Below, piece after piece: positions 14,122 through 19,054 of a stretch of DNA of 19,054 bases. Position numbers and translations under genes: made by a program. The DNA is from Candidatus Aenigmatarchaeota archaeon (GTDB lineage: Archaea; Aenigmatarchaeota; Aenigmatarchaeia; GW2011-AR5), in contig JACQIH010000029.1 in assembly GCA_016198625.1 (NCBI GenBank), positions 1 to 19,054 of the forward strand. The letters are read 5' to 3'. The first letter of the stretch is position 1; the number at the start of each line of letters is the position of its first letter. The notes below the pieces were generated by a model, which did not search any database, was not told the DNA's origin, and worked only from the letters and a program-made list of their open reading frames with translations.

Positions 14122-15300
14122 TCAGGCGTCGGTCTCGTTGAAACTGACCCTGAACAGCTTGACCTCGCCGCCCCAGTCCTTGACCATTTCGAACCTCTCC
14201 AGGCCGAAGCCGTTGAAGAAGAACATCCTGGTGAATATCGACTGCTCGAGCTCGGGCTGTATGAATATCACGAGCTGCCTCGTTCCGTCGAGCCATAGCA
14301 GACCCTGAACATCAGCGTCGGGTTCAAGAGCCAGCCTGCCGTTGCCCTGCCTGTCAAAATAGAATAATTTCTCCACTTTCAGCAGCTGTCCCTGCTGCTG
14401 GAAGAAAGGCTTCAGCGTGTTGTTGGTTTCGTATATCACGAAAGCCTGGTTCTGCGTGACCCTGTAGGAGTATGCTATTGCGTTCTGGCCCAGGACCGGG
14501 CGCGAGCTTTCAAGAGGTATCATCACGTATATGTACCTTTTGCCGAAATTCGGGGGGTTTGTCGGGTCCCATGTCGCGAAGTAGGACCACCACTGGCTCT
14601 TGCTGATCAAATCCGAAGAAGCTATGTAATACATCTCGTCCTCGCACCCGGGTTTCCTGTAGTCCTTCAGGATTTCCACCGCCAGGCTCTCGTTGTTCGT
14701 CAGGAGCGTCGTTGATATGTCCTGTATCCTTGCGCGCACGACTGTGTCGTTCTTGTACTGGATGACCCGCGTTATTCCGTTTTCGTGCCTTTCAATGACG
14801 ATCCCGGTCTTGCCTTCCGTATTCGGCCTGTAGAAAACCTCGCTCTGCGACGCGCCGTCGAAAACAACGGAGCGCTTTGCTATCCCGGTTATGAAATGCC
14901 CGGGATCCCAGTAAGTAGCTACCACGGAGCATCCCTTCGTGTTGTTCTTTATCCAGTTGAGGGCCTCCCACCAGTTGTCGCTCAGCACGGTTCCTGTGCA
15001 TTCCGATATGAGCGCGCTCGGGATGTAGAAGACGTTGATGAAAAATATGAAAAGAACAACGAGCAGGCCCAGCGTGGCTGCTTCGTTGTTGGTCATCTTC
15101 TGCTTGAACCTGAGCGCGGCCAGGAGCAGCAGGGCTGCAAAGGCTCCCGCATAAAGCTGCATGCCGTACGAGCCCTGCCATCCGCTGCTCTGGATGAGCG
15201 CGCAGGTCGTCTTCGTCGGCAGGTAGAGCAGCAGCACGAAGTAAAGAATGACTGCCGCAATCGCTGCTGCCGTGATTTTATTTACCCTGAATTCGTTCAT
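14122..15300 (-). CDS. aglB: Oligosaccharyltransferase AglB/STT3, C-terminal half (split gene)
   Basis: The 392-residue protein has three transmembrane segments (about 8-28, 50-65 and 74-97) followed by a soluble domain that opens DNWWEALNWIKNNT and contains VVATYWDPGHFITGIAKRSVVFDGAS. The latter aligns with the WWDYG motif region of STT3/AglB, here YWDPG (130-134), which binds the acceptor Ser/Thr. It lacks the N-terminal membrane domain, which the preceding gene encodes. The ATG at 15300 is 2 nt after that gene's stop; a TTG at 15306 overlapping the stop as TTGA is the alternative start. The upstream frame is closed by a TGA at once, so it does not simply run on. Together the halves give about 790 residues and about 13 membrane helices, like one normal AglB. 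Confidence 0.8.
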   Translation of the reverse strand: MNEFRVNKITAAAIAAVILYFVLLLYLPTKTTCALIQSSGWQGSYGMQLYAGAFAALLLLAALRFKQKMTNNEAATLGLLVVLFIFFINVFYIPSALISECTGTVLSDNWWEALNWIKNNTKGCSVVATYWDPGHFITGIAKRSVVFDGASQSEVFYRPNTEGKTGIVIERHENGITRVIQYKNDTVVRARIQDISTTLLTNNESLAVEILKDYRKPGCEDEMYYIASSDLISKSQWWSYFATWDPTNPPNFGKRYIYVMIPLESSRPVLGQNAIAYSYRVTQNQAFVIYETNNTLKPFFQQQGQLLKVEKLFYFDRQGNGRLALEPDADVQGLLWLDGTRQLVIFIQPELEQSIFTRMFFFNGFGLERFEMVKDWGGEVKLFRVSFNETDA

Positions 15301-15302
15301 GT

Positions 15303-16499
15303 TCAATCAGCCAACGAACTGTCCTCTCCTGTCGTCATGCGCAGGATCTTCGAGAAAAATATGCCCGCGCCTATCGCCATGGGCGCGGAGAAAAGTATCG
15401 TGAATCTTATGGCGACTATCGTCGCGAGGAAAGGCCCCACGAACCATATGCCGAGAAGCACAAGAGTGTCGAGGTGCTTTCTCCTTGCGATGTAGGAGTA
15501 CGACAGATATGCAAGCGAAAGCAGCAGGATGAAGAACGGAAGCCCCGTCCTGTTTATTATGTCCCTCGGGCCTTCCGGGTTCTGCAGTTCCGCTACGGAC
15601 ACATAGACATTAGGAAATGTCCCGCCCTCGGCCTTTATCGCCGGGAATTCCAGGGGCCCGAGGACTGCGTTCGCCAGCACTCCCGGGCCGAAAGCGGGCA
15701 CGGCCAGCGCAAAGAAGGTAAGCATTATGATCCCGTAGGACTGGATGGCTGCTTTGTTTTCGTTCCAAAGGACACGCACGTTCCTGCTTTTCACGTACTT
15801 GAAAACCAGCTTCAGAAGCAGGAATCCTGTGATGAGCCAGAGCACCCACCAGAATCCTCCCCACGTGAATCTCCACGCGACCAGCGACAGGCCCGTAAGC
15901 ACGGAAAACGCAGCCAGCTTTGTTGTGAGTCTGCCCGCGCTTTCCGCTATTTTGTGGCTGAGAAGATAGAGGGATATAATGACCAGAGGCATCAGCAGCA
16001 CCATGGCGTCGTTGTCGGGGTCGCCGCCAAGGGTTCTCGAGATTATCGCGATATCGAAAACGATCATTGCAGCGGCGAATATTCCTGCTTTCTTGTCGTA
16101 GAGCGTCTTTGTTATGAAATAAATGGGCACGGCCATGAGCGCCGCCAGCAGGGCGGGAAACCATATCAGGTATTGCCACAGCTGCATGTCAGGCATGAAT
16201 GCCCGGAAAAACATGTAGGAATATGCGCCGGCGTACGCGTAGAAGTTCTGCCCGCGCTTCGTGCCGTAGGGAGCGAGCTTCAGCGTGTCGGTTTCCGGCA
16301 GGACCCCGCCGTTCTCGAGGATTTCATCCATTTCCTTGTAGAAATTGTACGAGTCTATGTTGCGGAGATAGGGCCAGCGGTAATCGAGGGTCCTCACGGT
16401 CGTTCCAAGGTAGATTATGAGTATCAGCGCGAGTATGTGCCAGTTGTTTTTCAGCATACCAAGAGCATCAATCCTCGGCACAGTCAGCTTCATGTCCAT
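15303..16499 (-). CDS. aglB: Oligosaccharyltransferase AglB/STT3, N-terminal membrane half (split gene)
   Basis: The 398-residue protein has about ten transmembrane segments and the N-terminal STT3 motifs: a first acidic site LRNIDSYNF (D49 region), a second ISRTLGGDPDNDA (153-165) corresponding to the metal-binding DxD-like loop, SVAELQ (301-306) corresponding to the TIXE/SVSE motif, and VAIRFTILFSAP (362-373) in a late helix. It then stops after FFSKILRMTTGEDSSLAD, before the last membrane helices and the WWDYG domain, which lie in the next gene. A TTG at 16514 could add five residues; the ATG at 16499 is preferred because a TATA-like box is 28 nt away. Protein N-glycosylation is its expected role: it binds the lipid-linked oligosaccharide at the outer membrane face. 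Confidence 0.8.
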   Translation of the reverse strand: MDMKLTVPRIDALGMLKNNWHILALILIIYLGTTVRTLDYRWPYLRNIDSYNFYKEMDEILENGGVLPETDTLKLAPYGTKRGQNFYAYAGAYSYMFFRAFMPDMQLWQYLIWFPALLAALMAVPIYFITKTLYDKKAGIFAAAMIVFDIAIISRTLGGDPDNDAMVLLMPLVIISLYLLSHKIAESAGRLTTKLAAFSVLTGLSLVAWRFTWGGFWWVLWLITGFLLLKLVFKYVKSRNVRVLWNENKAAIQSYGIIMLTFFALAVPAFGPGVLANAVLGPLEFPAIKAEGGTFPNVYVSVAELQNPEGPRDIINRTGLPFFILLLSLAYLSYSYIARRKHLDTLVLLGIWFVGPFLATIVAIRFTILFSAPMAIGAGIFFSKILRMTTGEDSSLAD

Positions 16500-16523
16500 A
16501 CTGCTTAATCTCAAGACAATCTT

Positions 16524-16531
16524 CTTAAAAG
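16524..16531. promoter_or_regulatory. Shared central TATA-like element between aglB N-half and the UPF0104 gene
   Basis: CTTAAAAG is centred at about 16527, about 28 nt from the minus-strand ATG at 16499 and 27 nt from the plus-strand ATG at 16554. It is the only TATA-like sequence in the 54-nt divergent gap at suitable spacing, so it may work in both directions. Confidence 0.55.
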
Positions 16532-16553
16532 CTGCCCTGAAAACAGAAATGTG

Positions 16554-17471
16554 ATGAAAAAAAGGTACCTTCTTGTCCTTGTCAGCGTGGCTGTGCTCGC
16601 AGGCCTCGTTTACTATTCGGACCCGCCCAGCATGTACAGGATAATCGCCGGCAGCGACAAGTCATTTCTTTTCTACGCGCTGCTCGTATCAACCGCGGGC
16701 GCCCTGTTCCGGGTGATGAAATGGCTCGTCCTGCTGCAAGGCGCGTCGTTCCTTGACGTCGCGCCCGTGCAGTTCCTCGGCGCGACGATAAGCAATTTCA
16801 CGCCGGGAAAAATAGGCGAGCCCGCGAAGTCGGTGATGTTGAAGTCGAAGACCGGCACGCCAGTCTCGCGCTCCCTGCCTTCGGTGATGTGGGAGCGCAT
16901 ACTGGACATAGCCGTTCTTGTCCTGCTGTCGTTCCTTCTCGTGAACACGACGGGGCTGTATATTTATGCCCTGGGCATCTTTGCTGTCGTGGTCGCTGCT
17001 TTCCTGGCCGTGATTTACAGCCGAAAGTTCGGCTCGTTCGTGTTCGGGCTGCTGCGGAGGCTCCCGTTCATGGGCAGGCTCTCGGAGCAGTTCGTGGAAA
17101 GCTTCTACAAGGAAAAGGTGCCTGCCGGCAGGATACTGTTGTCGTTCTTCTTCACGGCGGCGGCGTGGCTCGCGGACAGCGCCGTATTTTACCTTTCGTT
17201 CATGGCGCTTGGAATCGGACTGAGCCCTGTCTTCTTTGCGGGGCTGCTCGCCGTTTCAACAATCATCGGCATAGCGTCATTCCTGCCAGGCGGCCTCGGC
17301 TCGACGGACGCGGTCATGATTCTTCTGCTTTCCGCGAGCGTCGCCACACCCGCAGCCGCGGCCGGGGTGTTTTTGGCGAGGGCCCTGACGTTCTGGTACT
17401 CGGCTTTCCTCGGCTGGCTCTCCCTCGTCCATCTCGGGAAGAGCATGGACCTGAAGAAAGTGCTTGAATGA
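16554..17471 (+). CDS. Lysylphosphatidylglycerol synthase TM region / UPF0104 (AglD-like) membrane protein
   Basis: The 305-residue protein has about seven to eight hydrophobic segments with signatures of the LPG_synthase_TM/UPF0104 family: ISNFTPGKIGEPAKSVMLK in the first third, MWERILDIAVL, and SFLPGGLGSTDAVMILLL near the C-terminus. Archaeal AglD carries this domain at its C-terminus, fused to a GT2; here it is a stand-alone protein. Known or proposed roles are lipid or lipid-linked sugar translocation, so it may help flip dolichol-phosphate sugars made by the GT2 enzymes in this window. A GTG at 16551 would add one residue. It ends 35 nt before the convergent geranylgeranyl reductase gene. 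Confidence 0.82.
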   Translation: MKKRYLLVLVSVAVLAGLVYYSDPPSMYRIIAGSDKSFLFYALLVSTAGALFRVMKWLVLLQGASFLDVAPVQFLGATISNFTPGKIGEPAKSVMLKSKTGTPVSRSLPSVMWERILDIAVLVLLSFLLVNTTGLYIYALGIFAVVVAAFLAVIYSRKFGSFVFGLLRRLPFMGRLSEQFVESFYKEKVPAGRILLSFFFTAAAWLADSAVFYLSFMALGIGLSPVFFAGLLAVSTIIGIASFLPGGLGSTDAVMILLLSASVATPAAAAGVFLARALTFWYSAFLGWLSLVHLGKSMDLKKVLE

Positions 17472-17506
17472 CATCGGAATGGAAACAGCTTACTATAGTT
17501 CAATTC

Positions 17507-18625
17507 TTACTTCCGGTACCCGTTTCCACTATTCTGGATTATTTCCTTCCTGAAAAGCAGGGGGAATGACGCTATCAGGAACGACAGCAGCTTCAGCTTC
17601 GGCATCTTCGTCCACGAGAACGTGAATTTGTCGTAGTCGAAGTCGTGCAGCTGCTGTAGTGACGGCCCGAAGTCGTCGAAGAGCCTGTCTATGTCCTTGT
17701 TCGTGAGCCACCTGTATATCCTGCGGAACAGCAGCTGCCTCCTGATTTCCGAACCGTAATCCTGCTTCCATCTTCTTTCATAGCCATCAATGCCGCTGAA
17801 GTCGTTTTTCCGGAAGCATTCCTCTATGACGTCGGCGGCATACGTCGCGGCTTTCAGCGAGAAGACTATGCCGCCGCCTGTTATGGGCTTGTTCTGCCCG
17901 CACGCATCGCCGATCAGGATAGCATTATTGGCGTATGACTTCGCCGTTCCGAGGCATATGGGGTATCCGTACGTCGTGCCGCCGGGCAGCAGCAGCTTCT
18001 GCTGGAAATATTTGAGGTATTCCGTCGGGCTTGCGAACGACACGAGGCCGTACTCGTCGTTCTGCGGTATGATCCACGAGAAGAAATCCGGCGAGAAGTA
18101 TTTGTGGAAAAAGACCTTTATCTCGCCGTCCAGGACCGTGTCGGACCTCACCATGACCCCATAGACCATGCGGGGGTCCGGTATGCCCAGCGATTTTCTC
18201 ACGAAGGAATTCGCCCCGTCGCACCCGACGACGAACCTCGCCCTGTATTCGTTGTCGCCAGTGCTCACGGTGTATGCGCCGTTGCCGTACTCCACGGTTT
18301 TCACGAAGCCGTTCAGGAATTCGGCGTTCCGCATCGCCCTGCTGCGGAGGTACTCAAGAAACAGCTCCCTTTTCAGTATGTAGGCAAAGGGCTGCTCGGT
18401 CTCCATGGTTATTGTCTTGCCCGAAGGCGACACCAGGTCCATCCTTTTGATTTTGTTTTTCACGAATCCCTTCGAGAACATGCCCAGAAAGTCCTTCGAT
18501 ACTATCCCGGAATCCTTGGGCACGATTTTCCGGTCCTTTTCTATCACGAGGACGTTCAGCCCTTGCAGCTGCGACGCGAGGCGGCTGCCGCCGATTCCGG
18601 AGCCCACGATGATGACATCGTACAT
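17507..18625 (-). CDS. Geranylgeranyl reductase family FAD-dependent oxidoreductase
   Basis: The 372-residue flavoprotein starts MYDVIIVGSGIGGSRLA, the FAD dinucleotide-binding loop, with an acidic end of strand two in LVIEKD. The second FAD motif is ILIGDACGQNKPITGGGI, characteristic of the geranylgeranyl reductase family, and YILKRELFLEYL is the usual middle segment. In archaea such enzymes hydrogenate isoprenoid chains of ether lipids or polyprenols; here saturation of the dolichol carrier for glycosylation is an attractive but unproved alternative to core-lipid reduction. A TATA-like box is 26 nt before the start. Length is close to that of known archaeal members (around 390-400). Confidence 0.88.
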   Translation of the reverse strand: MYDVIIVGSGIGGSRLASQLQGLNVLVIEKDRKIVPKDSGIVSKDFLGMFSKGFVKNKIKRMDLVSPSGKTITMETEQPFAYILKRELFLEYLRSRAMRNAEFLNGFVKTVEYGNGAYTVSTGDNEYRARFVVGCDGANSFVRKSLGIPDPRMVYGVMVRSDTVLDGEIKVFFHKYFSPDFFSWIIPQNDEYGLVSFASPTEYLKYFQQKLLLPGGTTYGYPICLGTAKSYANNAILIGDACGQNKPITGGGIVFSLKAATYAADVIEECFRKNDFSGIDGYERRWKQDYGSEIRRQLLFRRIYRWLTNKDIDRLFDDFGPSLQQLHDFDYDKFTFSWTKMPKLKLLSFLIASFPLLFRKEIIQNSGNGYRK

Positions 18626-18647
18626 CGGTAAAACTAACGCCGAAAAA

Positions 18648-18655
18648 CTATTAAG
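18648..18655 (-). promoter_or_regulatory. TATA-box promoter of the geranylgeranyl reductase gene
   Basis: Minus strand CTTAATAG, centred about 26 nt before the ATG at 18625. Confidence 0.45.
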
Positions 18656-18678
18656 ACTATTGAACCGCGCCTTCTTCG

Positions 18679-18686
18679 TTTAAAAA
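18679..18686 (+). promoter_or_regulatory. TATA-box promoter of the secF gene
   Basis: TTTAAAAA centred about 28 nt before the ATG at 18711. It is separate from the divergent reductase promoter, about 31 nt away. Confidence 0.5.
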
Positions 18687-18710
18687 CATAACTACGGATT
18701 ATGGTAACTG

Positions 18711-19054
18711 ATGTACGAGCTGTTCGAGAAGCACTGGAAGCCGCTGATGCTATTCACTATAGTCCTTCTCATAATTTCAGCCGGGGTCCTCGCGAACAAC
18801 CTGGTTACCAAGGGCTCTATCCTTGAAAGGGACGTGGAGCTTTCAGGCGGCAAGATGATAACCGTTGCGGTGAAAGAAGCGGACGTGGATGCCATCAGGA
18901 AGGAGCTTCCGCAAGCCTCGGTCCATCTCGCTTCGGGCGCGACAAAGAATCTTCTGGTGGAAATACCGTTCGACGGCGACGAGTCGCAGGCGGTCGCGGT
19001 GATACGGAAGCACGCCGAGGTCCTGGGCGAGCCAAGCATGAGGACCGTGGGGCC
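18711..19054 (+). CDS. secF: SecF protein-export subunit, N-terminal fragment (cut by window edge)
   Basis: An uninterrupted frame runs from the ATG at 18711 to the window end, giving 114 codons. It opens MYELFEKHWKPLML, followed by a single membrane helix FTIVLLIISAGVLANNLVT, then a periplasmic-type segment with DVELSGGKMITV, corresponding to the FTGG-like motif of the SecD/SecF first domain, and alternating strand-helix pattern VDAIRKELPQAS...NLLVEIPFDGDESQAVAVIRK typical of P1 head regions. Archaeal SecF precedes SecD, so secD may follow beyond the window. SecDF assists protein translocation through SecYEG. Five further membrane helices expected for the family lie outside. An out-of-frame ATG at 18701 is not used. 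The motif match is modest, so a SecD assignment is not wholly excluded. Confidence 0.65.
   Translation, partial: MYELFEKHWKPLMLFTIVLLIISAGVLANNLVTKGSILERDVELSGGKMITVAVKEADVDAIRKELPQASVHLASGATKNLLVEIPFDGDESQAVAVIRKHAEVLGEPSMRTVG

Noticed and set aside
15474..16508. A 344-codon plus-strand open frame opposite the aglB N-half
   Set aside because: It is antisense to a gene with clear STT3 motifs, has no recognisable domain and has a composition skewed to Arg, Gln, His and Glu typical of an antisense shadow frame.
1..19054. Insertion sequences, CRISPR arrays, tRNA or rRNA genes, integrase or attachment sites
   Set aside because: No transposase or integrase motif, no regularly spaced repeat series and no cloverleaf-like sequence was seen; the only direct tandem repeat is the promoter duplication.

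Overview
This window looks like a chromosomal segment of an archaeon, and I infer a DPANN-like or other uncultivated lineage. The evidence is an AglB/STT3-type oligosaccharyltransferase with archaeal architecture, a geranylgeranyl-reductase-family flavoprotein, the start of a SecF gene, a short archaeal-type PRPP synthetase, an HxlB-like isomerase, and TATA-like boxes about 24-28 nt upstream of start codons, which implies mostly leaderless mRNAs. Genes are dense. Several neighbours overlap by ATGA, and three convergent pairs abut or overlap at their stops. I saw no tRNA, rRNA, CRISPR, IS element or phage gene. No gene-free stretch exceeds about 100 bases.

Region A (1-4104) is an unusual sugar- or polyol-activation module. 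On the minus strand, a fused double nucleotidyltransferase is followed by a HAD-fold protein lacking its catalytic aspartates, then by the first codons of a second zinc alcohol dehydrogenase cut by the window edge. Divergently on the plus strand come a complete zinc alcohol/polyol dehydrogenase and an HxlB-like SIS isomerase. A perfect 19-bp tandem duplication carrying the TATA box lies in the divergent promoter region.

Region B (4105-9782) is a lipid-linked sugar module. A minus-strand run encodes a PAP2 phosphatase, RmlB, two small SMR-type membrane proteins (an ArnE/ArnF-like pair), a 2H phosphoesterase and a DPM1-like GT2. Upstream of it are RmlA and PRPP synthetase. An ALG5-like GT2 diverges from the PRPP synthetase gene across one shared TATA-like element.

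Region C (9771-14072) holds a GDP-sugar SDR enzyme, a class I methyltransferase, a Wzx/MVF flippase and a GT4 glycosyltransferase.

Region D (14122-19054) holds an oligosaccharyltransferase encoded as two consecutive genes: an N-terminal membrane half with the metal-binding motifs and a C-terminal half with a WWDYG-like motif. It is followed by an AglD/UPF0104-type membrane protein, a geranylgeranyl reductase family protein and the start of secF.

Taken together, I infer a protein N-glycosylation and surface-glycan island: nucleotide sugars are made (RmlA/B, the SDR, the region A module), loaded on polyprenyl phosphate (GT2s), flipped (SMR pair, Wzx-like, UPF0104), extended (GT4), modified (methyltransferase), transferred to protein (split AglB), and the carrier is recycled (PAP2). 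The most notable points are the split oligosaccharyltransferase with an altered WWDYG motif, the double nucleotidyltransferase paired with an apparent pseudo-HAD protein, and two divergent gene pairs each served by a single central TATA-like box.
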